From positions 186,001-250,000 of the forward strand of contig JAEESZ010000003.1 of assembly GCA_016286535.1 (NCBI GenBank): a stretch of 64,000 nt of DNA, given 5' to 3'. This DNA comes from Treponema sp. (GTDB taxonomy: Bacteria > Spirochaetota > Spirochaetia > Treponematales > Treponemataceae). Position numbers and translations under genes: made by a program. Below are positions 9,584-19,144 of the stretch, piece by piece (the first letter of the stretch is position 1; each line of letters opens with the position of its first letter). The notes beneath the pieces are model-generated. The model made no database searches and was not told where the DNA came from. It worked only from the letters and a program-made list of their open reading frames with translations.

Positions 9584-10444
9584 ATGGTTATCAATCACAA
9601 TATGAGTGCTATGTTCGCTCAGCGTTCACAGGGACTCCAGGACCTTAATCAGCAGAAATCAATGGAAAAGCTTTCATCAGGCATGCGCATTAATCGTGCT
9701 GGTGATGATGCTTCTGGACTTGCAGTATCAGAAAAAATGCGTTCACAGATCCGCGGTTTAAACCAGGCTTCTACTAACGCAGAAAATGGTATTTCTTTCA
9801 TCCAGACAACTGAAGGTTACTTACAGGAAACAACTGATATCATTCAGCGCATCCGTGAGTTAGCAGTTCAGTCATCTAACGGTATCTACTCTTCTGAAGA
9901 TCGTATGCAGATTCAGGTTGAAGTTTCTTCATTAATCGCAGAAGTTGACCGTGTTGCAAGTGCTGCTCAGTTCAATGGTATGAACATGTTAACAGGTCGT
10001 TTTGCCCGCCCAACAGGAGAAAACGTTGTTACAGCTTCTATGTGGTTCCATATTGGTGCTAACATGGATCAGAGAACTCAGGTTTACATTGGAACAATGT
10101 CTGCTATGGCTCTTGGTTTACGCAATGTTGGAGATGAATCAATTATGACAATTGAAACTCCAGAAGATGCTAACCGCGCTATTGGTACTTTGGACGAAGC
10201 ATTAAAGAAGATTAATAAACAGCGTGCAGACCTTGGTGCTTACCAGAACCGTCTCGAAATGACAGTTAAAGGGCTTGATATTGGTGCTGAAAACCTCCAG
10301 GCTTCTGAATCACGTATCCGCGATACAGACATGGCTAACGAAATGGTTAAATTCACAACATCAAATGTACTTTCTCAGGCTGGTACCGCAATGCTTGCAC
10401 AGGCAAACCAGAGCTCACAGAATGTACTCTCATTACTCCGCTAA
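9584..10444 (+). CDS. flaB: Flagellin FlaB, periplasmic flagellar filament core
   Basis: 286 residues, the usual size of spirochaetal FlaB. The conserved flagellin N-terminal D0/D1 helices are present ([34 protein letters not shown]) and the C-terminal D0 helix ends in [13 protein letters not shown]. The middle is short, without the variable D2/D3 domains of exposed flagellins, as expected for periplasmic filaments. No signal peptide: FlaB is exported by the flagellar type III apparatus. Monocistronic, with its own sigma-28-type promoter and a strong terminator. Most spirochetes have two or three flaB paralogues; which one this is cannot be told here. Confidence 0.97.
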   Translation: MVINHNMSAMFAQRSQGLQDLNQQKSMEKLSSGMRINRAGDDASGLAVSEKMRSQIRGLNQASTNAENGISFIQTTEGYLQETTDIIQRIRELAVQSSNGIYSSEDRMQIQVEVSSLIAEVDRVASAAQFNGMNMLTGRFARPTGENVVTASMWFHIGANMDQRTQVYIGTMSAMALGLRNVGDESIMTIETPEDANRAIGTLDEALKKINKQRADLGAYQNRLEMTVKGLDIGAENLQASESRIRDTDMANEMVKFTTSNVLSQAGTAMLAQANQSSQNVLSLLR

Positions 10445-10466
10445 GACTAAAGCAGCTTAGTGCAGG

Positions 10467-10499
10467 AAATGACGTCCGAAAGGACGTCATTTTTTTTTT
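10467..10499 (+). terminator. Rho-independent terminator of flaB
   Basis: Eleven-base stem AAATGACGTCC / GGACGTCATTT with a GAAA tetraloop, running into about nine T residues, 23 bases after the flaB stop. Confidence 0.95.
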
Positions 10500-10559
10500 G
10501 CAATTCTTCCTGCTTTTCTTTATTATATGAAAAGAAATCTTTAGCGGAGCAAAAATCTT

Positions 10560-11144
10560 ATGGAAGAATTAAAAGATATAAAAACCTATGCAAAAAAGAA
10601 CTCTATTCCCATCATGAGGGATGGTGGCGTTGATTTTATCTGCAATTATATCAAAGAACATCACATTAAAAATATTCTGGAAATTGGAACTGCAATCGGT
10701 TATTCCTCCATTGAGTTTGCAAAGGTTAGTGATGATATAAAAGTTACTACTATAGAAATAGACATTGACCGGGTTATTACAGCCAAACAAAACATTTCAG
10801 ATCTGGCTCTGGACCAGAGAATTACCGTAATTAATGCAAACGCCCTGCAGGTAGAAATTGAAGGCTTATATGATTTGATTTTTATTGACGGACCAAAAGC
10901 CCAGTACATTAAATTTTTTGAAAAATTTTCTAAAAACCTTGCAGAAGACGGAATCATCATCAGCGATAATCTTTCTTTTCATGGAATGGTAGAAGATTTA
11001 AGCCTGACTCACAATTACTCTACAATAAAACTAGTCAAAAAGATCAGAAAATACATAGATTTCCTTAAAAACAATCCGGACTTCCAGACGGAATTCTTTG
11101 AATGTGGAGACGGAATCTCTGTAAGCAAAAGAAAAAAGGCATAA
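10560..11144 (+). CDS. SAM-dependent O-methyltransferase (TrmR/YrrM-like)
   Basis: 194 residues, class I methyltransferase fold. Motif I reads ILEIGTAIGYSSIEFA, followed by an acidic loop TTIEIDIDR and the metal/catalytic region DLIFIDGPKAQY; SDNLSFHGMV resembles the DNVLFHG segment of the catechol-O-methyltransferase-like family. The opening IMRDGGVDFI fits the bacterial TrmR group that methylates 5-hydroxyuridine in tRNA wobble positions, but the identity within the COMT-like family is an inference. RBS-like GCGGAG precedes the ATG. Confidence 0.8.
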   Translation: MEELKDIKTYAKKNSIPIMRDGGVDFICNYIKEHHIKNILEIGTAIGYSSIEFAKVSDDIKVTTIEIDIDRVITAKQNISDLALDQRITVINANALQVEIEGLYDLIFIDGPKAQYIKFFEKFSKNLAEDGIIISDNLSFHGMVEDLSLTHNYSTIKLVKKIRKYIDFLKNNPDFQTEFFECGDGISVSKRKKA

Positions 11145-11182
11145 TTATTTTCTTTTTTTTCTTTTCCCTTTATAATCAAGTT

Positions 11183-11500
11183 ATGACTTATTCTATTGGA
11201 GAAATTGAAGATTTAACTGGTGTAAAAGCCCATGTTTTACGCTATTGGGAAGAAGTTGTTCCCGGTTTTTCTCCCCAGAAGGATTTAGGCGGACGAAGAA
11301 GCTATACCCAGCACGATTTAGAATTAATCTTCCGCTTAAAATATCTTATTAATGAAAAAAAGTTCACCGCGGAAGGGGCCGGCCAGCAGATTCTGGAAGA
11401 AGCCCAGGCCGTACAGGATAATTCAGATATTATTGAACAGATTAGAAAGGCCAGACAGGAACTTTCTGAAACCTATATAAAACTTACTAAAAACAAATAA
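11183..11500 (+). CDS. MerR-family transcriptional regulator
   Basis: 105 residues from ATG 11183. The N-terminal winged helix is clear (YSIGEIEDLTGVKAHVLRYWE ... GGRRSYTQHDLELI) and is followed by a helical tail. It lacks an obvious ligand-binding C-terminal domain, so it belongs to the short MerR_1/MerR_2 class. TATAAT at 11171-11176 ends six bases before the start, so the mRNA is likely leaderless. Its stop overlaps the start of the next gene by one base (TAATG), a sign of translational coupling to the Rsm22-like methyltransferase. Confidence 0.85.
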   Translation: MTYSIGEIEDLTGVKAHVLRYWEEVVPGFSPQKDLGGRRSYTQHDLELIFRLKYLINEKKFTAEGAGQQILEEAQAVQDNSDIIEQIRKARQELSETYIKLTKNK

Positions 11501-12696
11501 TGGACAATATGGAAAAAAAAGCTGCTTATAAAAAACTTCTCGAACAGTTTAATGTGGATTCTGTACCTGCAGATGCAAAAAAAATCCTGGATCATTTTGA
11601 TGAAATTATTCAGGGGGTAAGACCATTAAACAGCAAACAGTTACAGCAGCTGCCACAAAATATTAAAGCCCTTTCCCATCAGCTTACAGACATGAGATCG
11701 GAAAGACGTCTGGGCTATATGAACGAGACTGTACAGTTAAGTTCTTATGTCCGCTATTATACCTGGTGGAACCTGGTCCGCCTTACAAGACTATTTGCAA
11801 ACCTTCCATCAGAACTTTTTCCTTCAGGACCCGCAGTCTGCCTGGACATGGGGTCCGGTCCCCTTACCGTAATTAACGCCCTTTACCTGGCCCGTCCTGA
11901 ATTAAGAAAGCTTGAACTGACCTGGTATTGTGTAGATGTTTCCAGCAATTCACTTGCCCTGGGAGAAGATATCTTCCTTTCTCTTGCTGCAAAATTAAAG
12001 GCAAGTCCCTGGAAAATCATCAGGGTAAAAGGTTCCTTTGGAGTTTCTCTAAAACAAAAGGCAGATTTTGTAACCTGTGCAAATATGCTTAACGAATTAG
12101 ACCAGGCCAGCACCATGCCGCCTGAATTCCAGACAAAAAAATATTATGAACAGTTTATGCATTATGCTTCAAAAGAGGCTTCCTTTATTTTAGTTGAACC
12201 AGGCATTCCAAAAGCCGCAAGAACCTTAAGCCTTCTTAGAGAACGTTTTATTAAAGATGATTTTTATATAAAGGCCCCCTGCCCTCATTCGCAGGACTGC
12301 CCTATGAACGGCTTTAAGTCTTATACAGGAAGTAAGAATAAATGGTGCAATTTTGCTTTTTCTACTACAGATGCCCCTGCCCGTCTTCTTAAACTTTCTG
12401 AACTGGCAAAGCTTCCTAAAGAAAGGGCAACTCTGTCCTTTATATGTGCCGGTAAAAATAAAAACTTACAGGAAGATGATGGTCTTTTATGCCGCATAAC
12501 TTCTGATGAATTTTATCTGCCTGCAAGAAAGAAGGGGTACTATGCCTGTTCAGAACTTGGCCTTACCCTTATAAACTGCAGCCAGGAAAAGTCTTTTAAT
12601 TCCGGCGATTTACTTTTTATTAATGCTGACTTTAAAAGAAAAATGCCGGACCTTCCAATAGATAAAAAGTCCGGCGCTAAAATAATAAAATTATAG
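11500..12696 (+). CDS. Rsm22-like ribosomal methyltransferase
   Basis: 398 residues. A class I SAM-binding core is visible (AVCLDMGSGPLTVINALYLA, then TWYCVDVSSNSLALGE and CANMLNEL). The later segment EPGIPKAARTLSLLRERFI, CPHSQDCPM and KWCNFAF resembles the Cys-rich region of Rsm22 family proteins, which are linked to the small ribosomal subunit and probably bind a metal or iron-sulfur cluster. It is coupled to the MerR gene. Substrate not established. An in-frame ATG at 11509 is an alternative start. Confidence 0.7.
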   Translation: MDNMEKKAAYKKLLEQFNVDSVPADAKKILDHFDEIIQGVRPLNSKQLQQLPQNIKALSHQLTDMRSERRLGYMNETVQLSSYVRYYTWWNLVRLTRLFANLPSELFPSGPAVCLDMGSGPLTVINALYLARPELRKLELTWYCVDVSSNSLALGEDIFLSLAAKLKASPWKIIRVKGSFGVSLKQKADFVTCANMLNELDQASTMPPEFQTKKYYEQFMHYASKEASFILVEPGIPKAARTLSLLRERFIKDDFYIKAPCPHSQDCPMNGFKSYTGSKNKWCNFAFSTTDAPARLLKLSELAKLPKERATLSFICAGKNKNLQEDDGLLCRITSDEFYLPARKKGYYACSELGLTLINCSQEKSFNSGDLLFINADFKRKMPDLPIDKKSGAKIIKL

Positions 12697-12699
12697 CTT

Positions 12700-13095
12700 T
12701 TATTTATTTGTAATTGCTCCAACTACTCCAAGAACCCAGCCAACAATAATTACATAGAAACCAAATCCTGTAATTTTGAACCAGTCTTTGAAGAAGCCGC
12801 CGCGTGCAAAGAAAATCAATCCAAGTACAATACTTACAACGATTGCACAAAGTCTAATAAGACTTACGTTTTTTGCACCTACAAAGCAGAATACTACTCC
12901 AATTACTGCAGACACAAACATTAAAAGTGCAAGCCATGAATCTAAATCTTTAAGATCTTTGAAGGCATCAATGATTGTAAAATCAATTTTTCCTAAGAAG
13001 CCTAAACTGATTGTAATGATTGGACAGAAGCATCCAACTACAACAGCAAGAGCTCCAATTAAATAAATGAGAGGTAAACTTAACTTTTTTCCCAT
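12700..13095 (-). CDS. Small four-helix membrane protein, unknown function
   Basis: 131 residues with four hydrophobic segments (IYLIGALAVVVGCFCPIITI, LALLMFVSAVIGVVFCFVGA, LCAIVVSIVLGLIFFA, FGFYVIIVGWVLGVVGAIT). The first helix followed by GKIDFTIIDAFKDLKD gives a short external loop. It resembles generic small bacterial membrane proteins but I do not recognise the family. Good ribosome site AAAAGGAGAAAAGG just upstream. It converges with the Rsm22-like gene, leaving a 3-base gap. Confidence 0.65.
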   Translation of the reverse strand: MGKKLSLPLIYLIGALAVVVGCFCPIITISLGFLGKIDFTIIDAFKDLKDLDSWLALLMFVSAVIGVVFCFVGAKNVSLIRLCAIVVSIVLGLIFFARGGFFKDWFKITGFGFYVIIVGWVLGVVGAITNK

Positions 13096-13112
13096 CCTTT
13101 TCTCCTTTTTAT

Positions 13113-13168
13113 TTTTTATGGAAGTAAAATCTTCCTTATTCGTATATTATATCACACTTCCATAAAAA
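13113..13168. repeat. 13-bp inverted repeat flanking a -10 box
   Basis: Perfect arms TTTTTATGGAAGT (13113-13125) and ACTTCCATAAAAA (13156-13168) with a 30-base interior. The interior contains TATAAT on the minus strand, so it probably holds the promoter of the 12700-13095 gene. The repeat could be an operator or a weak terminator of the upstream barrel gene. Confidence 0.5.
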
Positions 13169-13180
13169 GGGTATTTTTTT

Positions 13181-14512
13181 CTAGAATTTTCCTCCGCCCA
13201 GGCTGGCTGTAAACTTTAAGGAAACATTTGGCTTAGAATCAAAATCTTCCATAGTGATATAAGGACCAAGACCAAAAGTCATATTTTTATTAGGAGAATA
13301 ATTCATCAGGGCAGAAAGAGTTAATGAAGAAAAATATGCAGTACTTACATTCATAGTCTCTAACATTGTCTTCGTTGAATCATCAAGCTTTGTCTTACCA
13401 ATATTCAACATTCCAAAAATTGTAGCCGTAAAGTCTGTACTTCCAAAAATGCGGCCAAAGTTTGTAACTAAGGCAAAGTTATGTCCGGAAGTAAGATATT
13501 TAGATTTCAGATCCTTATCGTTACCGTCATAATAATACTGGGCAGCAAGCGTAATTGAAGGAGTTTTCCAGTAGTAAGAACAGCCTAAAGTTCCCTGGAA
13601 AATATGACTTTTTCCGCTCCAGTCTGTGCTGGACTCCCATTCAGAAGCAGCTCCGTAAGAGTATACTGCCTCTGCAAAAAGGTTAATCTTTTTAAAGCCG
13701 CCGGTTGCTGTAACAAGGGCTTTTGGAGCAGAATCAAGTTTATAGTAGCCTCCAAGTCCAAATTCCCAGTTTCCCCATACTAAGTCTGACTTCAAGGCCA
13801 GAGCTGTATCTTTTAGATAAGGAACAAAGGATGCAGAAGAAAAATCTGATGGCGCAATAAGATAGAACCAGAGACAATTCTGAGAATCTTTAAAGGTAAT
13901 TTGTGTTCTTAAATTAAGGCTTCCGTCAACTGTCAAATCTGGATTTTCAGGGTCAATTGAAGAGCTGTTGATAATATCACTTACAGGACTAAAAAAGTAG
14001 CCGGCTCCCCAGCTTACAGTATGAAGGCCAAAACGGAAGTTTACATTGTCTCCCAGAGAAAAATCTGTAAAAAGTTCCTTCATCTTGAACCAATTACTTA
14101 TGGTAATAGTTCCAAAACCAATCCCATAATCCTTAAAAGGATAGGCAAAAGCAAACTTTGTATAAAGTCTTAAAACCTGGTTAGGTCTTGCATCTACAAA
14201 TAACTCTGCACTAAGGTCAGGCAGCAAAGTTGTATCTTTAAGATGGTCACCAAAAGATTTACCATCATCTGCATATAAAGTTGTATATGTAGAAAGGGAA
14301 GAAGAGATTTTTCCACCAACCTTTACAGAACCGTTTTCAAAAAGATTTCCGTGATTAAGCTCAGACGAAGTTGCTGCAGGACTTTCTGAAATTTCTGCAA
14401 CGCCTTCATCAAAGAAAAAATCATCATCGGAAGAAAAAAGATCATCATCACTCTGGGCAAAAAGACCCGCTGCTAAAAAAGCAAAAGATAATAAAAAAAG
14501 AACTTTTTTCAT
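13181..14512 (-). CDS. Outer-membrane beta-barrel protein, last gene of an export operon
   Basis: 443 residues. A signal peptide (KKVLFLLSFAFLAAGLFAQ) is followed by an acidic-aromatic stretch around residues 21-36 (DDDLFSSDDDFFFDEG), then many alternating amphipathic strands and a C-terminal strand ending in Phe, as in outer-membrane porins. It resembles the uncharacterised barrels that accompany MacB/LolCDE-like operons in Treponema. It follows the LolA-like gene by 14 bases. Likely the outer-membrane partner or destination of the exported cargo, but this is inference from position. Confidence 0.7.
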   Translation of the reverse strand: MKKVLFLLSFAFLAAGLFAQSDDDLFSSDDDFFFDEGVAEISESPAATSSELNHGNLFENGSVKVGGKISSSLSTYTTLYADDGKSFGDHLKDTTLLPDLSAELFVDARPNQVLRLYTKFAFAYPFKDYGIGFGTITISNWFKMKELFTDFSLGDNVNFRFGLHTVSWGAGYFFSPVSDIINSSSIDPENPDLTVDGSLNLRTQITFKDSQNCLWFYLIAPSDFSSASFVPYLKDTALALKSDLVWGNWEFGLGGYYKLDSAPKALVTATGGFKKINLFAEAVYSYGAASEWESSTDWSGKSHIFQGTLGCSYYWKTPSITLAAQYYYDGNDKDLKSKYLTSGHNFALVTNFGRIFGSTDFTATIFGMLNIGKTKLDDSTKTMLETMNVSTAYFSSLTLSALMNYSPNKNMTFGLGPYITMEDFDSKPNVSLKFTASLGGGKF

Positions 14513-14526
14513 GGCTACCTCACCTT

Positions 14527-15288
14527 TTAGTTCAAACCTTCAAGATAGGCTTTTGTAAAAATCTTATCCGGAAGGGCATCGAAAGTTAAATCTGAAATTA
14601 CTTCCTGGGTATTTTCGCCCTTGTTTAATTCATCACGAATAAGAATCTGAGTTGGAACATAACCTGCAGGAACCTTTGTATACTTTGGAATTAAAACTGT
14701 TCTCATCAATCTTCCTGAACCGGAAAAATCTTCTTCCTTCAAAGTTAATGGGAGGTCTTTTCTAATGTAATATTTTACCTTTGAGTAAGCAGGCTCTGTT
14801 GTTTTTGCATTAAGGGTAATAATATGAACAGGAAATTTTCCTAAAGTACCTTCTTCATAAGCTTCTACAGTGTAGTTATCCCGCCATCTTGTGTCGCTGT
14901 TATCAACATCATCAATTTTAATGTCTGAGTCGCCAAGGGCTTCTTTGATTGTGGTATGAGTAAATTTACGGCTTACAGGATCGTAAGACCAGATGTTCTC
15001 ATCATCCATAAGATAACCATTTCCCTTGTCTGCTTCAGGAAAGAGCTGAACCATTGTCATTAATTTTTTGTCTGTTCTCTGAAAAATCTTATACTGAAGG
15101 TTTTCCTTTGGCTTGTTTGGTTTTTCTATTACCAGAGAAATTGTGGCTGAATAATCTCCGTGGTAAGCCAGGGTATCGTCTGTAGATTCCAGAATTTTGT
15201 AGGCTTTTTCTGCACTTGCGCTGTCGGCCTGGGCAAAGGCAAAGGCTGTAAAAAATAAAGCGGTAAGTAGAATACTGATTTTTTTCAT
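14527..15288 (-). CDS. LolA-like outer-membrane lipoprotein-sorting protein
   Basis: 253 residues with a cleavable signal (ILLTALFFTAFAFAQA). The mature part has the half-barrel pattern of LolA-like sorting proteins: NLQYKIFQRTDKKLMTM, GNGYLMDDENIWSYDPVSRKF, and later a strand set ending FTKAYLEGL. The second half (SKVKYYIRKDLPLTLKEEDFSGSGRLMRT) matches the periplasmic proteins that accompany MacB-type transporters. It sits between a permease gene and the barrel gene, so it probably ferries lipid or lipoprotein between membranes. Confidence 0.8.
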   Translation of the reverse strand: MKKISILLTALFFTAFAFAQADSASAEKAYKILESTDDTLAYHGDYSATISLVIEKPNKPKENLQYKIFQRTDKKLMTMVQLFPEADKGNGYLMDDENIWSYDPVSRKFTHTTIKEALGDSDIKIDDVDNSDTRWRDNYTVEAYEEGTLGKFPVHIITLNAKTTEPAYSKVKYYIRKDLPLTLKEEDFSGSGRLMRTVLIPKYTKVPAGYVPTQILIRDELNKGENTQEVISDLTFDALPDKIFTKAYLEGLN

Positions 15289-15308
15289 AAAATCTCCTTT
15301 AAAAAGTC

Positions 15309-16652
15309 CTATTTTATTGATCTTAAGGCAGCTGCCGGACTAAGAGAAGCTGCTTTTTTTGCCGTTCCCCTGACTGCAATGGTAGTAAGAATTATTAACA
15401 AAAGATACTGACCTAGAACAGTAAAGGCAGAAATGGCAAATGAAAAATGTCCTTTGTTTAAAAAGAAACTTAGTGATTCATTTGTAACAGGTATTAAATG
15501 AATTACAAGCATAACAAGCAGGGAGGCTATAAAACCGGCACAGGCACCTATTAAACAGAGAATTACCGCTTCAGAAGTAAATACGCGGCCGGTATCTTTT
15601 CCTGTCATTCCCAAAGAGCGCATGGTTCCAATTTCACGGATTCGTTCATACAAAACCATTCGGTAAGTATTGGAAACTCCAACCATTACAATTAAAAGAA
15701 TTACAAGCAGGATGATTGTAGAAACCATATGAACAATGTCCATTACGGTTTTTATGGCAGGAATTTCGTCATTTAAGGATTCAACTCCGTATTTTGTTCC
15801 TTCCCACATATAGTCATCCGAAGTGAACTGCTTATCTATACCCCTTCCAATATTTTTAGGATTTGTTTTAAATGCATCTTTTCTTGAGCTTACATTTTTT
15901 CCGTCGGCCCGAATTAAATCTTCTATTTTCTGGGCAACCTTATCCTGCTGCTTTTTGTCTTTTAAGAAGATTGTAAAGGTTGAATAGCCGCCTTCCGGAA
16001 TGCCAATCAGCTGATTAAGGTAGTCGATATTAACAAAAACCTGGGTAGCATCTACAAGGGTATTTGATTTTGTAACTGCAGCAATTTTAAAGTCTGCAAC
16101 AGTATTCTGGCCATAAAGGGTGGTTGTTACCAGAATAACCTCATCACCAACCTGAAGATTCATACTTTCGGAAGTTTTTTCGTTGATTACCATTGCCATA
16201 GGCTCATTCTGAATTCCTTCAAAAGAGCCGGAAATAAGCTTAAAGGAATCAACAAATTCTTTTTCTGAAAAGTCTCTTCCGGTTACCCTTATAAGGGATT
16301 TTTGACCATTAAAAATCAGCTGGCCCATATTTTGTGTAAAGCAGGAAAAATATCTGTAGTCTATATCGTTATTAAGAACCAGTTCTTTAATATAATTTCT
16401 GTCTCTTACAATATTAATTAACTGGGCTTTTTTACCTTCTTCACTTGCAGGTATTTTTTCATAACCGGCAACAAGAACTGTTCCTCCGGCCACCTGGCTG
16501 ATTACGTTTTCAAGGTTTCCAACTAAACCGCTGGTAAAACCGTCTATAAAAGTTACAATAAGAAAACCAAAGGCTATGGCAATTGCAAGAATTGCGTTTC
16601 TTCTCTTTTGTCTTGTAAGATTTTTTATTGCGAGTCTAAATATCTTTCCCAT
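15309..16652 (-). CDS. FtsX/LolC-type ABC transporter permease
   Basis: 447 residues with the typical topology: one N-terminal helix after AIKNLTRQKRRNAILAIAIA, a large periplasmic MacB-PCD-like domain, then three C-terminal helices (STIILLVILLIVMVGVSNT; AVILCLIGACAGFIASLLVM; LGQYLLLIILTTIAV). The coupling-helix phrase RIREIGTMRSLGMTGKD is diagnostic. It ends LSPAAALRSIK, the family's usual C-terminus. Two bases separate it from the upstream permease; 20 from the LolA-like gene. Confidence 0.92.
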   Translation of the reverse strand: MGKIFRLAIKNLTRQKRRNAILAIAIAFGFLIVTFIDGFTSGLVGNLENVISQVAGGTVLVAGYEKIPASEEGKKAQLINIVRDRNYIKELVLNNDIDYRYFSCFTQNMGQLIFNGQKSLIRVTGRDFSEKEFVDSFKLISGSFEGIQNEPMAMVINEKTSESMNLQVGDEVILVTTTLYGQNTVADFKIAAVTKSNTLVDATQVFVNIDYLNQLIGIPEGGYSTFTIFLKDKKQQDKVAQKIEDLIRADGKNVSSRKDAFKTNPKNIGRGIDKQFTSDDYMWEGTKYGVESLNDEIPAIKTVMDIVHMVSTIILLVILLIVMVGVSNTYRMVLYERIREIGTMRSLGMTGKDTGRVFTSEAVILCLIGACAGFIASLLVMLVIHLIPVTNESLSFFLNKGHFSFAISAFTVLGQYLLLIILTTIAVRGTAKKAASLSPAAALRSIK

Positions 16653-16654
16653 AA

Positions 16655-18187
16655 TTACTCTCCGTGATTCAAAGCCTTGAGCGGTGTAATTTTTAATGCA
16701 GATCTAACAGGATAGAGATTGCTTATGATGCTTCCTGCCAGGGCAACTATAACTGTTGTAATGATGATTGAAGCAGTTGGCCTGAAGCGAAGCAAACCTC
16801 CTCCAAGAATCATTTTTGCAATGGAGTTTGTAATAGTAACATTGCAGGCATTAAAAATGGCCATAACTATAAAGGCAATCAGAATTCCAATGACAGAAGA
16901 AACAAAGGTGAGCATTACCGATTCTGCAAAGAAAAGTCTTCTTACAAAAGATTTTTCTGCACCGATAGCCCTCATTGTTCCAATTTCGCTGGTTCTTTCT
17001 ATAACAGAAATAACCATTGTATTCATAATGATAATAAATACTACAATGGCAAGAATTATAATCAGCATATTAAATACAAGACCAATTCCATCTACTGTAC
17101 CGGAATAAGAATAAGCAGCTGCCTTCCAGTTTAATACCTGAAGATTCAGGCCTTCCCTGTCAAACTTCTGCTGCAGTTCAGCAATGATTTTTTCTGTTTC
17201 ATTCTGATGCTGACACTTTAAGAGGATAAAATGCCAGGCACCATCATCAGTTTTATTTAATTCATCTCTAAGGCTTGTGTCTCCAAGAATAGAATCGTAA
17301 TCTACAGGAGAGTCGGCCATGTAATCTGAATTATCTTCTTCTTCAAATTCAAAGAAATCATCTCCGAACAAATCATCTTCGTCCATGGAAGAAAGTTCCA
17401 GGTCTACAGAATCAGGTAATTCCTGCTTAAAGTTTGCCCCGTAGGTTAAGTCTGCAAAGGAACGGGCAAATTCAGGATTACAGTAAATAATCTGGAACAT
17501 GGCAGAGTTCTTCTGTGGAGGATCAAAAATTCCCACAACCACGGCTTCCCTTATAACGCCGTTGGTATTTGCTCCGGCAACTAAGATTGTATCTCCCAGC
17601 TGTAAATCTTCGCGGTAAAGGCTGTTAAAGGCGTTCTGTACACGGGTATCAATCATTACCTCATTTGTACCAGGGGCTGGTGCCCTTCCGCTTACAAAAT
17701 TTACCTGAGGAAAGGTCTGCCAGTAAGTTTCGTTTTCGCCTGCAAAAAGCATGGAAATCGGCATGTCATCAAAACCTAAGTCGTCGCGGTCAAGAAAATC
17801 AGAAAAATCCATCTCAAGACCTTTTGCGGCAAGACACTGGGCAGAAATCATCTTTGTCTGACTTTTTATACCCTTCTGCTCATTTACAATTTTAAGTACC
17901 TTATCCAGGTCTACAATTGCAGGAATTTGAGGCAGGTCGGTTGTAAAGGAAGTTGAGTTTACACCAAAAAGGTCAATTATCTGGCCCTTCTGAGGCTTTG
18001 TTCCAATTACAATATCGCCGGTATAGTTATTGCGGAAATCTTTTTCAAGTCCGTGGTTTACCGACTCCAAAAAACTATTTCCTAAAACTACAATTGCCAC
18101 TCCAAAAATAAGAAAGAGGGAAATAATTATAGTTTTAGATTTATGTTCTTTCAGGTTACGCAAGGCTAACCTTAAAATTTCTTTCAT
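16655..18187 (-). CDS. FtsX/LolE-type ABC transporter permease with acidic insertion
   Basis: About 510 residues; ATG 18187 is preferred over ATG 18190 because of its spacing from GGAGGAG. Topology is as in the neighbouring permease, including ERTSEIGTMRAIGAEKSFVRR and the C-terminal PVRSALKITPLKALNHGE. Compared with its sister it carries a strongly acidic periplasmic insertion near residues 265-300 (DEDDLFGDDFFEFEEED). The paired unequal permeases suggest a LolCE-like heterodimer. The acidic insert resembles the N-terminus of the barrel protein encoded at the end of the operon. Confidence 0.92.
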   Translation of the reverse strand: MKEILRLALRNLKEHKSKTIIISLFLIFGVAIVVLGNSFLESVNHGLEKDFRNNYTGDIVIGTKPQKGQIIDLFGVNSTSFTTDLPQIPAIVDLDKVLKIVNEQKGIKSQTKMISAQCLAAKGLEMDFSDFLDRDDLGFDDMPISMLFAGENETYWQTFPQVNFVSGRAPAPGTNEVMIDTRVQNAFNSLYREDLQLGDTILVAGANTNGVIREAVVVGIFDPPQKNSAMFQIIYCNPEFARSFADLTYGANFKQELPDSVDLELSSMDEDDLFGDDFFEFEEEDNSDYMADSPVDYDSILGDTSLRDELNKTDDGAWHFILLKCQHQNETEKIIAELQQKFDREGLNLQVLNWKAAAYSYSGTVDGIGLVFNMLIIILAIVVFIIIMNTMVISVIERTSEIGTMRAIGAEKSFVRRLFFAESVMLTFVSSVIGILIAFIVMAIFNACNVTITNSIAKMILGGGLLRFRPTASIIITTVIVALAGSIISNLYPVRSALKITPLKALNHGE

Positions 18188-18240
18188 CATCTCCTCCAGA
18201 ATGCAGAAACTGCTTTGACTCTGTTAAAATTGCTTTGAAA

Positions 18241-19098
18241 TTACTTTGAAGCAACTTCGTAAATGTCGCTGCCACTTTTGTGTTCGTCTTCTTTTACAAG
18301 ACCATCAAAAATATGTACTACGTGGTCGCACATATCTACAATTCGTTTGTCGTGAGTAGAGAAAATAAAGGTTGTCTGTAAGTCAGGATCCTTGTTTAAA
18401 TCCTTCATAAGGGTAAGAATCTGTGCAGAGTTTACCGAATCCAGGTTTGCGGTTGGTTCATCTGCCAGAATTAAAGGAGCTTTTGTAACCAGGGCACGGG
18501 CAATTGCAACCCTCTGTCTTTGTCCGCCGGAAAGTTCACTTGGTTTATGTTTTTCCCAGTCGCTGAGGCCAACTTTTTCCATAAGGAACTGAATCCATTC
18601 CTGTTTTTCTTTTTTAGTAAAGGAATCTACAGGGCAGGCAAGTTCTTTCTGCTTAGATTCAAGTAAAAGAGGGAATTCTATGTTTTCATATACATTCAAA
18701 ACCGGAATAAGGTTAAAGGTCTGGAAAATAAAACCTATGTGACTTCTTCTTAAGCCGGTAATTCTGCGGTCAATTTTTGCAGGTACTGTGTTTTTGATTT
18801 TTTTATCCAGTCTGGATTTTTTTTCTACGTAATTGTTCAGGCGGTCAGATTCTATTCGGGTTGAACCTAAATCAAAACCGTCATATACATTTATACCATC
18901 TATTATGATTTCGCCGCTGGTAGGCAGGTCTATAAGGCCAATCATATTAAGTAAGGTGGATTTTCCGGAACCAGATGGGCCCGAAATTGCGGCAAATTCA
19001 CCTTTTTCAATACCAAAAGAAACTCCTTTTATAGCTTCTACCTTCTGTTTGCCAAGTGGATATACTTTGCGAATATCCTTTAATTCTATTACAGCCAT
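18241..19098 (-). CDS. LolD/MacB-type ABC transporter ATP-binding protein
   Basis: 285 residues: Walker [11 protein letters not shown]-loop [12 protein letters not shown], signature [15 protein letters not shown], Walker [16 protein letters not shown]-loop FSTHD. LolD proteins are usually about 230 residues. The excess is an insertion of roughly 40 residues between Walker A and Q-loop ([20 protein letters not shown] onward, Lys/Arg-rich), placed where it could contact the permease. First gene of the five-gene export operon. Energises substrate extraction from the inner membrane. Confidence 0.93.
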   Translation of the reverse strand: MAVIELKDIRKVYPLGKQKVEAIKGVSFGIEKGEFAAISGPSGSGKSTLLNMIGLIDLPTSGEIIIDGINVYDGFDLGSTRIESDRLNNYVEKKSRLDKKIKNTVPAKIDRRITGLRRSHIGFIFQTFNLIPVLNVYENIEFPLLLESKQKELACPVDSFTKKEKQEWIQFLMEKVGLSDWEKHKPSELSGGQRQRVAIARALVTKAPLILADEPTANLDSVNSAQILTLMKDLNKDPDLQTTFIFSTHDKRIVDMCDHVVHIFDGLVKEDEHKSGSDIYEVASK

Positions 19099-19144
19099 AA
19101 CATCTCCTAATATATTGAATATATTAATTTATATATGGCAGCGT

